Shown: positions 17,245 to 26,325, counted from the first letter of the stretch. The stretch is 64,000 bases of DNA from Candidatus Aenigmatarchaeota archaeon (GCA_016198685.1 JACQID010000008.1:1-64000), one strand, 5' to 3'. A program made the numbers and translations. The notes: a model not told the origin generated them from the sequence alone.

Positions 17245-17470
17245 TTAAATGGTTAATTTATGCTTCAGACGGGCGGCGTAGTTCGGGAAAGAGACGTCAA
17301 GCGCCGCGCCTGCGGGTTCATAAAGCGGTATCTCCTCAAACTGTTAAAGCCGCCAATTCTGAATACACGCTAAGTTTTGAGTCATGAATGACGCTATCCG
17401 CCCATACTTTCAGGGAATCGTCACCTGCAGGATCGGCTTCTATATGGAGATTGTAGAGAGGCCTTGCCAT
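17245..17470 (-). pseudogene. Small gene needing a +1 frameshift, about 74 aa
   Basis: From an ATG 5 bp after the ftsZ stop, the frame reads MARPLYNLHIEADPAGDDSL and stops at TGA after 44 codons in the context GTT-TGA-G. Skipping one T continues with EEIPLYEPAGAALDVSFPNY for 30 more codons to a TAA just before secE. Both halves look coding and fill the ftsZ-secE gap exactly. It may be a sequencing error, a recent mutation or programmed +1 frameshifting at a stop codon. The family is not recognised. Confidence 0.6.
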
Positions 17471-17475
17471 TATAC

Positions 17476-18555
17476 TCATTCCACAAAGTCTATGCCGAGC
17501 GTTTTCTCTATGTCGCGTTTTCTCTGGTGAACATAGGGTTTTTCGTTTGTCGCCATATGAGGCATGTTTATGCCTGTCACGATTATCATCGTCCTTATGG
17601 AATCGCCCAGTTCCTTCATTATCTGAGCTCCCCAGATAATTTTTGCGTCAGGGTTAAGTCTTTCGGCCACTGCCTCGACTATCTGCTGGCATTCTCTTAT
17701 AGTAACATCCATGCCGCCTGTGACATTTATCAGGGCGCCCTTTGCGCCGTCTATGTTTACGTCAAGAAGAGGATTATTCAGTGCCCTCTCTACGGCTTCA
17801 GATGCCCTGTTTTCAGTGTCAGAATCGCCCATGCCTATCATGGCAAGGCCGCCTTGTGACATGACTGCACGCACATCAGCAAAGTCAAGGTTTACAAGTC
17901 CGGGCCTTGTGACGAGTTCAGTGATGCCCTTGACGGCATTCACGAGTATTTCATCCGCTACCTTGAAGGCCGTAGTAAGAGAAACGTCCGGAACTATCTC
18001 GAGAAGCTTGTCGTTGGGTATTATGATAAGGGTATCCACAACCTTTTCGAGCTTCTCAAGTCCCTGTTTGGCGTTATTCATTCTTGATCTGCCTTCCATT
18101 GTAAAAGGAAGTGTGACTATGCCTACTGTAAGCGATCCTTGCTTCTTTGCAAGTTCAGCTGCAATCGGGATAGAACCTGTTCCTGTTCCGCCTCCAAGAC
18201 CGCACGTCAAAAATATCATGTCAGCGCCCTTTATGGCATCTTTAAGTTCGTTTTTGCTTTCCTTTGCGGATTCTTCGCCTACCTTAGGGTCTGCGCCTGC
18301 GCCAAGGCCTCCGGTTATTTCCTTGCCTATGAGCAGCTTGACATCCGCATCGGTGTAAAGAAGGTCCTGCGCATCTGTATTGATCGCTATGGTTTCTCCG
18401 CCAGTAACGCCAACCTGCGTCAGCCTGGAAAGTGTGTTGCCGCCAGCTCCTCCGGCGCCCAGAATTTTGATAGTAGCTTTCTTCGACTCAAGTATCTTTC
18501 TCAATTCCTCGTCCCCATTTTTGTTTCTTTTAGAATCAATGCTTCCTACTCCCAT
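17476..18555 (-). CDS. ftsZ: Cell-division GTPase FtsZ
   Basis: This is the tubulin-like GTPase that forms the division ring. After a short variable N-terminus, the Rossmann start IKILGAGGAGGNT and the tubulin signature GGGTGTGS (about residue 119-126) bind GTP. The T7-loop region NLDFADVRAVM contributes catalysis for the next subunit. Length is 359 aa. A TATA-like GCTTTAAATAA lies about 130 bp upstream of the ATG. It heads the run into secE and spt5. Confidence 0.97.
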   Translation of the reverse strand: MGVGSIDSKRNKNGDEELRKILESKKATIKILGAGGAGGNTLSRLTQVGVTGGETIAINTDAQDLLYTDADVKLLIGKEITGGLGAGADPKVGEESAKESKNELKDAIKGADMIFLTCGLGGGTGTGSIPIAAELAKKQGSLTVGIVTLPFTMEGRSRMNNAKQGLEKLEKVVDTLIIIPNDKLLEIVPDVSLTTAFKVADEILVNAVKGITELVTRPGLVNLDFADVRAVMSQGGLAMIGMGDSDTENRASEAVERALNNPLLDVNIDGAKGALINVTGGMDVTIRECQQIVEAVAERLNPDAKIIWGAQIMKELGDSIRTMIIVTGINMPHMATNEKPYVHQRKRDIEKTLGIDFVE

Positions 18556-18715
18556 GCAATCACCATTTTCCTTTAAACATCAACTAAAGGGCTGTACTAT
18601 TCCTGCCACCCCAAAGCAAAAATAACGGAGACAGTATAAACAGCGTGTTTCTTGCTCTGTATAATTCGCTGAAATTATTTAAAGCCTAATAGGATTGGCG
18701 CGTTAAAATTTTAAA

Positions 18716-18745
18716 TAGTAATAGTAGTAGTAATAGTAGTAGTAA
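18716..18745 (+). repeat. TAG/TAA trinucleotide repeat in a promoter leader
   Basis: Thirty bases consist of TAGTAA followed by two copies of TAGTAGTAGTAA. The tract starts within 3 bp of a TATA-like TTTTAAAT and ends at the AAGGTGAT ribosome binding site of the zinc-ribbon gene at 18755. Any change in repeat number would move the TATA box relative to the ribosome binding site. Confidence 0.85.
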
Positions 18746-18754
18746 GGTGATAGC

Positions 18755-18877
18755 ATGAAAATAAAATGTGGCAAATGCGGGCACGTTTGGATAACAAGGA
18801 AGGAAAAGATACCTGTGGCTTGCAGCTACTGCAAGACATCAATGTATTTCCACAAGCCGGTTATACTGAAGGAATAG
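18755..18877 (+). CDS. Zinc-ribbon microprotein, 40 aa
   Basis: The peptide is essentially one rubredoxin-like zinc knuckle pair: CGKCGHVW, then a basic linker (TRKEKIPVA), then CSYCKTSMYF. The paired CxxC motifs (Cys 5/8 and 23/26) should bind zinc. AAGGTGAT lies 6 nt before the ATG, and a TATA-like tract precedes the trinucleotide repeat. Such single-ribbon proteins are common in archaea and often bind nucleic acid, but no role can be assigned. Nothing was found in 18878-18995. Confidence 0.8.
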   Translation: MKIKCGKCGHVWITRKEKIPVACSYCKTSMYFHKPVILKE

Positions 18878-18995
18878 CACGATCACTTTTCATGGACTTA
18901 AAATAGAGAAAAGTGCAGGCGAATCTGCCAAAATCTATAGTGTCGGCAAAAAGTTTCTCTCTCATTGGCAGAAGAGAATAAAGCGCCGCTTTGCC

Positions 18996-19643
18996 TTAGA
19001 AAGCCTGTATAAATCTGACTTTCTGGAGCTTTTTACCGTCGGGCTTAACGTTCTTAAGTATGGTTTCTGCGATTTTTGACTTGATCTCAGCAGGCAGATC
19101 AGCTTCGATGTCTGCAACGCCGTTCGATATCATCACAGCAGACGCTTGGAAGCCGAAGAATTGAAGCAGCGACTTTATCTGCTCATCCGCTTTTTCTATC
19201 TTTTCCTTGACTTCCACGTCATAAATGAGCTTTTTCCCCGCGAGTGGATTATTGAAATCTACCGTAACACGGCCAGAGGAGACGGATTGTATCCTTCCCT
19301 TAAGGCCGGAGAAATCAACTATCATTCCAGGTTGCGGATCGACATTTTTGTCCCCAAAAACCTTGCTATTGACAGTTTTGACCATGTCAGCGTTTCTTTG
19401 GCCAAAACCATCGGCAGGCTCTATGGTAATTGTCTTCTTGTCGCCCGGCGTCATGCCGACAAGGGCATTTTCAAGGCCGGGAAGCACGAATCCAGAGCCT
19501 ATAACAACAGAAACCGGTCCATACTTCATTTTTTCATTATAAATTTTCTCCTTTCTGGCAACATCCTCGCGGGTAAGATCGAATATCTCGCCGCTTTCCA
19601 GTCTTCCAACATATTCTATTTTGACGAAGTCGCCTTTTTCCAT
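18996..19643 (-). CDS. FKBP-type peptidyl-prolyl isomerase, SlyD-like
   Basis: It is a prolyl isomerase and chaperone. The FKBP core is split by an insert-in-flap domain: VKIEYVGRLESGEIFDLT, then VIGSGFVLPGLENALVGM, then the IF domain (about residues 80-130), then RVTVDFNNPLAGKKLIYDVE. A C-terminal extension of about 65 aa follows, as in archaeal long-type FKBPs. I chose the ATG at 19643 (215 aa); in-frame ATGs at 19652 and further upstream are possible. Confidence 0.92.
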   Translation of the reverse strand: MEKGDFVKIEYVGRLESGEIFDLTREDVARKEKIYNEKMKYGPVSVVIGSGFVLPGLENALVGMTPGDKKTITIEPADGFGQRNADMVKTVNSKVFGDKNVDPQPGMIVDFSGLKGRIQSVSSGRVTVDFNNPLAGKKLIYDVEVKEKIEKADEQIKSLLQFFGFQASAVMISNGVADIEADLPAEIKSKIAETILKNVKPDGKKLQKVRFIQAF

Positions 19644-19731
19644 CACTACCATATAAAGAAAAAGCATTTAATTGCATATGTCCGGCTATTCCAGAGATCA
19701 TTTTTTATACCCTTCTGTCATAACCTGTTTT

Positions 19732-20031
19732 ATGTTCAAACTATTGATGAACACGCAGGGAAGAAATTGGAAAGAATATCTGACACCTCAAGACGAGGAA
19801 AAGATAAACGAGATAATCAAGAAAGTGGCAAAGCACAGAGGCGCATATAGCCATGCAGATGATACAAAGAATGCGCAGTTGTGGTGTGCTGTTCTGGAGG
19901 TTAACATCGCCCAGGACGCCATGGATCAGAGGCTTTCTGAACTTGAAGGCGTGTTTGAGTCCATGTTCCAGAGGATGCGTTTCAGGGAAAACGAGAAAAG
20001 AGAGCTCCATAAGAGTTTAGAGACCTTCTGA
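19732..20031 (+). CDS. Hypothetical helical protein, 99 aa
   Basis: I do not recognise the family. The start at 19732 is supported by TTTTTTATAC about 25 bp upstream, giving a leaderless transcript, and longer in-frame starts would lie upstream of that promoter. The protein is soluble and almost entirely helical, with a charged C-terminal segment (FQRMRFRENEKRELHKSLE) likely to form a coiled coil. Confidence 0.6.
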   Translation: MFKLLMNTQGRNWKEYLTPQDEEKINEIIKKVAKHRGAYSHADDTKNAQLWCAVLEVNIAQDAMDQRLSELEGVFESMFQRMRFRENEKRELHKSLETF

Positions 20032-20072
20032 AGTTCATTTGTTTTTATATATTAGACCATCCAATATCTAAC

Positions 20073-20309
20073 ATGCCAAAGGCTTCGCGCAACAGAAAAC
20101 AGAAAGTCTTTGTAGTGACGCTCAATGATTATCGCCGCCAATCCGGCTTCGCCTTTGCAATAGGGGGCATTATGTTTCTTGTCCTTGCTCTTTACTTCTA
20201 TTTCACGAACCAGGCGCCTTCCCTTATAATCGGCTGGCTGGCATACGGCGCTGTCGCCATGATTGTAATATACGCTCTTTATCAAAGATCGCTTTCTATG
20301 TTCAAGTGA
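20073..20309 (+). CDS. Small two-helix membrane protein, 78 aa
   Basis: A strongly basic N-terminus (PKASRNRKQK) precedes two membrane helices (about residues 24-44 and 50-70) joined by a short loop. A TATA-like TTTTTATATATT lies about 25 bp before the ATG. It is not a family I can name. It converges with leuS, 6 bp apart. Confidence 0.6.
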   Translation: MPKASRNRKQKVFVVTLNDYRRQSGFAFAIGGIMFLVLALYFYFTNQAPSLIIGWLAYGAVAMIVIYALYQRSLSMFK

Positions 20310-20315
20310 TGCTAG

Positions 20316-23084
20316 TTATTCTAAAAATATTCCAGGCTTGTCAGGCGCAGCTGCGTTAGCCTTCGGGTTTTGGCCGGCAGCTTCTTCCACAATAATAGGC
20401 ATTCCAGCCTGCGACGACATGAAATCCGCGGCTTCAGACAGGGCCTTTATCTGCAATTCGCGGGGGATGACTTGATATTTTCCGGCTTTTGCAGAGTTAA
20501 TGAATGATGATATCTCCCTGCCTTTATCGCGATGCATAGCCACAATTTCCTTGATAACGACCGCCGGCTCAATGCCTTGCGCGAGCTTTGATAGGGCAGT
20601 GAACTTCCATGCCTCGGCAATGTAAACTTTAGCATTCTTCTTGGCCCCGACCAGCTTCTTTATTTCTTCTATGTCTTCAGTGGCCTTTTGGATCAGCTTC
20701 TCAGCGTTTTCGTAGGAATCATCATATGCTTCTTCATGCAGTGGCTGGAACGCTGCGAATCCCTTGCCCCCGAGGACAGACCACATTTCTTCCGATATAT
20801 GAGGCGCCATAGGAGTAAGAGTTTTTACCGTTCTTCTTAATGACTCGGACAGTATATCAGGATTAGCGTCCTCTATGCCTCCTGTCCTGCGGATGTACCA
20901 CTTCAATGCATTGGTGGTCTCGAAAAGCGCATGAGTGCTTACATCCCTGAATCTGAGTTCCTCGTATGCCTTGATAGCGTTGGATGATTCTTTCTTTATT
21001 TTGTTTTCAAGATACATATCAAGGGATGTTTTTGTTTTGCGTTTTGCTTTCGAAGCGTCCTTAGAAAGCTCGCAAATCATATCGAGCCTCGATCTCATGC
21101 CCTTTACATTCTCTGATCGCCAGTCAGCGTCATCCAAGGCTTGCGCTGCAGTGATCATATTCAGGCGCACCATGTCAGCGCCGAACTCTTCAAGCATATC
21201 TTTAAGGGGTATGATATTGCCCTTGCTCTTCGACATCTTTTCCCCTTCGACATTGACAAAGCCGTTGACGGAAATTGCCCGCGGCCATTTACTTTCCGGC
21301 CATATGGCTGCATGATGAAACAGATAGAATGTAAGATGGTTCTGAGTCAAGTCTTTGCCCGAATTCCTTAGATCAACCGCATAGAAGTATTCGAATTCCG
21401 CCCTCATCTCTTCGAGGTCTTTGCTTTGGGCTCTGCCCTTGCCAAGAAATATGTAATCGAAGGCTTCGTCTGTCAACGTCTCGGCCGGTATTTTCCTTTC
21501 ATTGATGATTCGTGCTATCGTGTAATATGCCATGTAGATAGTGCTGTCAGAGAGAGTCTCAACTATCCATGACTTGTCCCATGGGAGGGGCGTTCCTAGA
21601 CCGCCTCTTCTTGTGCAAGCCTTGTCCTTCAGCCACTCTATGGTGTTCTCGAAATTTTGCCTTGCTTCTTCAGGGTATATTTTCATGCCCTTGAGCATCT
21701 TTCGGACTTTTGCTTTCCATGCCTCGTCCGAGAATTTAAGGAACCACTGGTTCTCCAGTATTTTCACGTGGCATTTTGTCGTGCAGCGGCAGACTACTCC
21801 AACGCAATCCCACATGAAATCGGCAACGCCAACGGCCTTGAGTTCTCCTATTATTTTGTCCTTGGCTTCGGCAACGGTCATTCCGGCGTATTTGCCGCAG
21901 TTATTGTTGAGTATTCCTTTATGATATTCTTTTTTGTAAATTTGAGATGTTGCTTCATCGAGCTTTGCTCTTTCCTCTGAAGAGCGGATTCCCATTTTAT
22001 TTACAGTGTCTATTGCCGGCGTTTCCCCGAGGCCCTCTGTTTTTATGAGTACAATAGGCTGCAATTCGGTTTTTGTAACTCCGTATCTTTCAAGACCCGA
22101 ACCAATCAAGTCAAGAATGCCCGCCCAGTCAAAAGGCGCATGAGAGGGAACTGACATGACAACGCCGGTTGCTATGTTTGTATCCACAAAATTGGCGGGC
22201 AGTACTGGTATCTCTTTATTATCTAACGGATGCATGGCTCTTTTGCCCAGAAGGTCTGCCGGATTAATTTCTGATGTGATTTTGACTTTCTTTAGTTGAT
22301 CTGCAATTTTAGAGGCAGCGTGTCTGCTTATAATCCATTTCTCTCCGTTTACCGCCGCCTTCACGTAATCGGCATGGGGGTTGATCCAGATATTAGTTAC
22401 TCCAAATATCGTTTCTGGCCGCAATGTAGCACAGACCAGGAAAGCATCGCCTATCTTGAACTTTATCACTGTGTATTCTACCGGGCTTTCTCCTTCGCCT
22501 TCCAGCCTGTCATGGTCGCCTGTGGGGCTTTCATCGTGGGGGCACCATATGACCGGATGCGTTCCTTGGACAACATATCCGGCTTTCTTCAGCGTATTGT
22601 ATTGCCATTCTATGAATCGCGAATATTGAGGAGTCAGCGTTGTCGTGACAAAACTTCTCCTCCAGTCAATGGAAAACCCGGTAGCTTTCTGAGCCTTCTT
22701 CCATTCGGTTATCCAGAAATTGACAAGATATTGAGGCGATTCCTTGAATTTATTGATGTCTTCGTCCGTGGCGCCAAACTGTTTGAGCGTTTGGATTTGC
22801 GATGCATCGCCCTTGCGAAGACGTTCAATAACGCCCAGTATTGGTTCGCCCGTGGCATGAAATCCCTGAGGATACAGAACGTTGAAACCGCACATGCGCT
22901 TGAAGCGGGCGTAAGAATCGGTTCTCAAAGAAGTGTATGCATGCCCGATGTGCGGAGCGCCATTCACATACGGATAGGGGAACGTTATGAAGAATTTCTT
23001 TTTGGAAGTATCTATGTTTGCCTCAAACGCCTTCTCTTTTTCCCATTTCTCCTGCCATTTCTTCTCTATCCGGGCGAAATCCAT
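20316..23084 (-). CDS. leuS: Leucyl-tRNA synthetase, archaeal/eukaryotic type
   Basis: This class I synthetase charges tRNA-Leu. The HIGH motif appears as PHIGHAY near residue 45 and KMSKS as GEKMSKSKGN near residue 610. The CP1 editing domain lies between (about residues 180-470). Length is 922 aa. The ATG at 23084 is preferred over an in-frame GTG three codons upstream. The C-terminal domain is of the archaeal kind. Confidence 0.96.
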   Translation of the reverse strand: MDFARIEKKWQEKWEKEKAFEANIDTSKKKFFITFPYPYVNGAPHIGHAYTSLRTDSYARFKRMCGFNVLYPQGFHATGEPILGVIERLRKGDASQIQTLKQFGATDEDINKFKESPQYLVNFWITEWKKAQKATGFSIDWRRSFVTTTLTPQYSRFIEWQYNTLKKAGYVVQGTHPVIWCPHDESPTGDHDRLEGEGESPVEYTVIKFKIGDAFLVCATLRPETIFGVTNIWINPHADYVKAAVNGEKWIISRHAASKIADQLKKVKITSEINPADLLGKRAMHPLDNKEIPVLPANFVDTNIATGVVMSVPSHAPFDWAGILDLIGSGLERYGVTKTELQPIVLIKTEGLGETPAIDTVNKMGIRSSEERAKLDEATSQIYKKEYHKGILNNNCGKYAGMTVAEAKDKIIGELKAVGVADFMWDCVGVVCRCTTKCHVKILENQWFLKFSDEAWKAKVRKMLKGMKIYPEEARQNFENTIEWLKDKACTRRGGLGTPLPWDKSWIVETLSDSTIYMAYYTIARIINERKIPAETLTDEAFDYIFLGKGRAQSKDLEEMRAEFEYFYAVDLRNSGKDLTQNHLTFYLFHHAAIWPESKWPRAISVNGFVNVEGEKMSKSKGNIIPLKDMLEEFGADMVRLNMITAAQALDDADWRSENVKGMRSRLDMICELSKDASKAKRKTKTSLDMYLENKIKKESSNAIKAYEELRFRDVSTHALFETTNALKWYIRRTGGIEDANPDILSESLRRTVKTLTPMAPHISEEMWSVLGGKGFAAFQPLHEEAYDDSYENAEKLIQKATEDIEEIKKLVGAKKNAKVYIAEAWKFTALSKLAQGIEPAVVIKEIVAMHRDKGREISSFINSAKAGKYQVIPRELQIKALSEAADFMSSQAGMPIIVEEAAGQNPKANAAAPDKPGIFLE

Positions 23085-23132
23085 GATATCCACTGTTCCT
23101 AAGTCTTAAATTGCTGATATAAAAAAAGAAAT

Positions 23133-23330
23133 TCAGACGTATCCTATCTCTCTTAATGCTTTGTATCCTGCTACAGATCTTGGATCAGTGGGGTCGTAAT
23201 CTATATTATTATTTGTGTATGCTTTATTCGGATACGCGCTTTTGTCGTCCGTATCCGGCATTTCTAACTGTCCAAATCTCTCAAATGCCCATTTTCTGGC
23301 AAGGATTCTCATATGTCGGTCTGTATTCAT
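23133..23330 (-). CDS. Hypothetical protein, 65 aa
   Basis: I do not recognise the family. The start at ATG 23330 has GAGGTG 6 nt upstream. The peptide opens with a basic helix (RHMRILARKWAFERFG), continues with a polar low-complexity stretch rich in Asp, Asn and Tyr, and ends with a short helix (SVAGYKALREIGYV). It has no membrane segment or cysteine. Confidence 0.5.
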   Translation of the reverse strand: MNTDRHMRILARKWAFERFGQLEMPDTDDKSAYPNKAYTNNNIDYDPTDPRSVAGYKALREIGYV

Positions 23331-23435
23331 AACATCCACCTCATTTTTTATTTATTGATTCCTCGTTTTGCATAGCGACATCTCCGCGTTTTATTTTTTG
23401 TGAAATACGAAGAAAAGCGGAGTGTCATAGGCTGC

Positions 23436-23501
23436 TTATCGCAGCAGGACAGTCGCAAGGCTAAGCAGAACTACGCTGAAAATCGATGTCTGCTTAGACA
23501 T
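23436..23501 (-). CDS. Possible membrane microprotein, 21 aa
   Basis: The short frame MSKQTSIFSVVLLSLATVLL encodes a Lys/Gln start and one membrane-spanning stretch. The ATG lies about 30 bp downstream of a clear AT-rich promoter (ATATATTTAATTATTT). No homology can be claimed at this length, and it could be chance. Confidence 0.3.
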   Translation of the reverse strand: MSKQTSIFSVVLLSLATVLLR

Positions 23502-23554
23502 AGAAGATCTTATGCGGGTAAATAATTAAATATATTACTGCCCACAGAGTGGGA

Positions 23555-24700
23555 CTATTCATTCTCTATTTTATTTATCGTTTCCATCATTGCGCTGCCG
23601 TCAAGTTCTCCAAGCGAGCCTTTTCTGCATGCCGTTTCGCTGAGCCTCCTTGTACCATCGGGTTTCTTTGACGTTATGCATATAGGAACGGAATCCTTGG
23701 TGTGCGCTCCGAGAGCCGATGATGTTGCATGATCGGCTGTGATTGCTATTGTAATGCCGGGAATGTTCTTGACGACCGAGAAGAAGTCGCGGTCTATTTC
23801 TTCTAGCGCCTTCACTTTGCCTTGGAAATCTTTCCTGTGGGAATACTTGTCCGGCGATTTTATCTGGACGCACACGCTGTCATATAGATAGAGCGACACG
23901 ACTTTTTTCGCAAGTTCTGCATTGCTCTCAGGTTTCTTGTGCACATGCATGCCGGCGAGCTTTCCGATGGTTGCGTCTGCATGGCTGTCTGCAAGCATGC
24001 ACCATTTGCCCTGAGCCGGAGGCAGTTCAGGCAGGCTGTCACCTGCCCCTCTTAATAGAATGTAGTTTGCCGTAGGATTGTCCTGAAGTATAGTGGATAC
24101 TCTTGCGGTTATCTCATTGACCAAATCAGCGGTCTTTTTTGCTTCAAGGGACCCGTCCAAAGGCTCGCAAATTCTGGGCGCGGCGCCTGTGCGTTCTTCA
24201 AGGGCAGTAGATACGCGGTTTTTTATCACAGCATATCCGGGATGCGTATTCTGGACAGCAGAACTCAAGCCGCGCCGGGAAAGCACAAGCGCGAAGCGGT
24301 AGCCTTTTGTCGTCTGGAATTTCACGCCTGTCATGTCAAGTTTTTCGTTTAGCAGTGCGCAGAGCTTTGCATTAACGTCCTCGGTTATCTCAACACTGGG
24401 CTCGGTGATTATCCCGTTCTTGATGACAGAAAAGTTACCCCTGAAAACTATATCGCCTTCACCGAATCTTACGCCGGCATCATACGCTTCAAGCGGGCCT
24501 CTGCCCGTATAATACGTATAGGGGCTGTACCCAAGAAGTGCCATCATGGCCTGGTCGGATTCAGGCGCAACGCCCTTTATGGGAAAGAGCATGCCGCCCT
24601 TGCTGCGTTGTGCTATTTCATCCAAATGCGGCGTGCGCGCAGTTTCCAACGCGGAAGGCGCGTCTCCGGCTCCGTCGAGTATCACGAAAAGAAGCTTCAT
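23555..24700 (-). CDS. apgM: 2,3-bisphosphoglycerate-independent phosphoglycerate mutase, archaeal (ApgM)
   Basis: It interconverts 3- and 2-phosphoglycerate in glycolysis or gluconeogenesis. It belongs to the alkaline-phosphatase superfamily: a metal-site start FVILDGAGDAP, the ApgM string SDQAMMALLGY followed by GRGPLEAYDAG, and the C-terminal metal motif TADHATSSALGAHTKDSVP. At 381 aa it is slightly short. Its ATG overlaps the enolase stop (ATGA), so two consecutive lower-glycolysis enzymes are coupled. A small hairpin (CCCAC-GTGGG) lies just beyond the stop. Confidence 0.94.
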   Translation of the reverse strand: MKLLFVILDGAGDAPSALETARTPHLDEIAQRSKGGMLFPIKGVAPESDQAMMALLGYSPYTYYTGRGPLEAYDAGVRFGEGDIVFRGNFSVIKNGIITEPSVEITEDVNAKLCALLNEKLDMTGVKFQTTKGYRFALVLSRRGLSSAVQNTHPGYAVIKNRVSTALEERTGAAPRICEPLDGSLEAKKTADLVNEITARVSTILQDNPTANYILLRGAGDSLPELPPAQGKWCMLADSHADATIGKLAGMHVHKKPESNAELAKKVVSLYLYDSVCVQIKSPDKYSHRKDFQGKVKALEEIDRDFFSVVKNIPGITIAITADHATSSALGAHTKDSVPICITSKKPDGTRRLSETACRKGSLGELDGSAMMETINKIENE

Positions 24701-25836
24701 AATTTCGCCATTTCAGGCTTTTCTGCAAGATTCCAAAGCCTTACAAGTTCGTTCATTTTTGCTATATCTGTGTCAGCAAGGCCGATCTTTATTATCGGCG
24801 TTTCCCAGTTGACTGCAAGGCGGGCTATCGTAGAATCAGATGTTTCTCCGGACCTGTGCGACATTACATTGATCACGCCTGCGGATTTTGCAACTTCGAC
24901 TGCCTTCAGGGCAAGCGTTACGCTGCCGATTTGGTTGGGTTTGACTATCATCGCGTTCACGGCATCCTTGTCTAACGCCATCTTGAGCCGCTCGGCATTT
25001 GTGACAGTGAGGTCATCGCCGCAAACTAAAGTGCGCCTCCCTATCTTTTTCTTCAATTCTGAGAAACCTGTAAAATCATCCTGATCAAATGGGTCTTCTG
25101 CATAAAATAAATTGTAAGTTTCGGCAATCTCTTTCATGAAATCCACCTGCTCGCCATTGTCAAGTTCCGTGCCTGAATTCTTGTACACATATTTTTCGCC
25201 GTTCCAGAGTTCGGAAGACGCGGCATCGATGCCTATTTTTGCCGGCATATCCTCAGCGACCTTAAGAAGCATGTCAAAAACATCTTCCTGTCTTATGTTT
25301 GCAGTCACAGCGCCTTCTATATTGCGTCCTACCGGCCCCCTTTTTTCGGCAAGCGATTTGAACGCGTTATAAAATTGTCTGCTCGTTTCAAAGGCTTCGG
25401 CGAAGCTCTTCGCTTCATGGGGCATTATCAAGAATTCCTGTATATCGGAAAACCCTCCATGCTTTCCGCCGCCGAAAATGTTCACAAGCGGAAACGGAAA
25501 GGATGATTTTTTTAATGCAAACCCGTGGTTAAAGAACGCGAAAGAAAGCGCTGTCGAAGTGTTTCCTCCTATGTTTGAGAAATCCTGGCTCTCGTCCGTT
25601 TTTTTCAGTTCATTATCAAAACTTTCCTGCGTGAACTCGCGGCCCATAAATTTTTCCTTCAGAGAGCCGTTAATGAGCAGGAGCGCATCCTCAACATCAA
25701 TTTCCTTGGCTTCGTATATTCCCTTGCTGGTTCCGCCGGGCGCTGCACCTTTTGTGCCGTTTATCTCGGCTTCGATCGTCCATTTTCCCCGGCAATCTTT
25801 TATTTTATCCGCCTTAAGATCGGTTATTTTTATCAT
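24697..25836 (-). CDS. eno: Enolase, short divergent form
   Basis: It converts 2-phosphoglycerate to phosphoenolpyruvate. The catalytic barrel is clear: YAEDPFDQDDF (metal Glu/Asp), CGDDLTVTN (metal Asp), MIVKPNQIGSVT (catalytic Lys) and VMSHRSGETSDS (His and Ser contacting substrate). At 379 aa it is some 40-50 residues shorter than usual enolases, mostly in the N-terminal domain, where the usual loop reads APGGTSKGIYEA. It is the first gene of the eno-apgM pair. Confidence 0.93.
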   Translation of the reverse strand: MIKITDLKADKIKDCRGKWTIEAEINGTKGAAPGGTSKGIYEAKEIDVEDALLLINGSLKEKFMGREFTQESFDNELKKTDESQDFSNIGGNTSTALSFAFFNHGFALKKSSFPFPLVNIFGGGKHGGFSDIQEFLIMPHEAKSFAEAFETSRQFYNAFKSLAEKRGPVGRNIEGAVTANIRQEDVFDMLLKVAEDMPAKIGIDAASSELWNGEKYVYKNSGTELDNGEQVDFMKEIAETYNLFYAEDPFDQDDFTGFSELKKKIGRRTLVCGDDLTVTNAERLKMALDKDAVNAMIVKPNQIGSVTLALKAVEVAKSAGVINVMSHRSGETSDSTIARLAVNWETPIIKIGLADTDIAKMNELVRLWNLAEKPEMAKL

Positions 25837-25883
25837 GTGGTGACTTTGTTTTGAGAAAATATAAACCTTCTGGCAACCAAAAA

Positions 25884-26268
25884 TTAGAATCCAAACGAAT
25901 ACGTGTCTTGGTTCTTGGGTAAATCAAACAGCTCTATGGAATTCTTGGAGTATCTTTTTTTATCTATCTTAGCAAGTCTATCTTTATTTGATTTACAAGA
26001 ATGACATATTGGGCATAGTGCCTGACCATTGGATGTTATCGTTTTGCCGCCATTTTCCATGACTTTATATGGTCATAATGGACTGCCGATAGTGTTAATT
26101 GCATTTTACAATTCGTACATTTTCCATGTTGTCTATCCCAGATTTCGTTTTTCTGAGTCTGCGTAAAAGCTCTGCGTGTATCCCTAACAGGGTCTGCTCT
26201 TTATCAAAAAGCACAAACGGTTTTAATTTTAGTGGTTTCAATCCAAAGATATCATGACTTTTTGACAC
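25884..26268 (-). pseudogene. Decayed HNH endonuclease
   Basis: Reading the minus strand in three frames reconstructs an HNH nuclease: an N-terminal piece (DIFGLKPLKLKPFVLFDKE), then AFTQTQKNEIWDRQHGKC with CTNC and HYDHIKSW, then NGGKTITSNGQALCPICHSC and a basic tail. Two frameshifts separate the pieces. The second is repaired by one extra A in the A4 run near 26055 (SWKNGGKT). The zinc CxxC pairs and HxDH core survive. The gene sits between eno and tRNA-Arg and may be the remains of a mobile nuclease. Confidence 0.7.
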
Positions 26269-26289
26269 GTTATTTTTGATTTTAAAGGG

Positions 26290-26298
26290 TTATAAATC
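26290..26298 (+). promoter_or_regulatory. TATA box of tRNA-Arg
   Basis: TTATAAATC ends about 27 bp before the tRNA 5' end at 26326. Confidence 0.6.
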
Positions 26299-26325
26299 TA
26301 AACTTCTTTATATTCTCAGTCTTTA

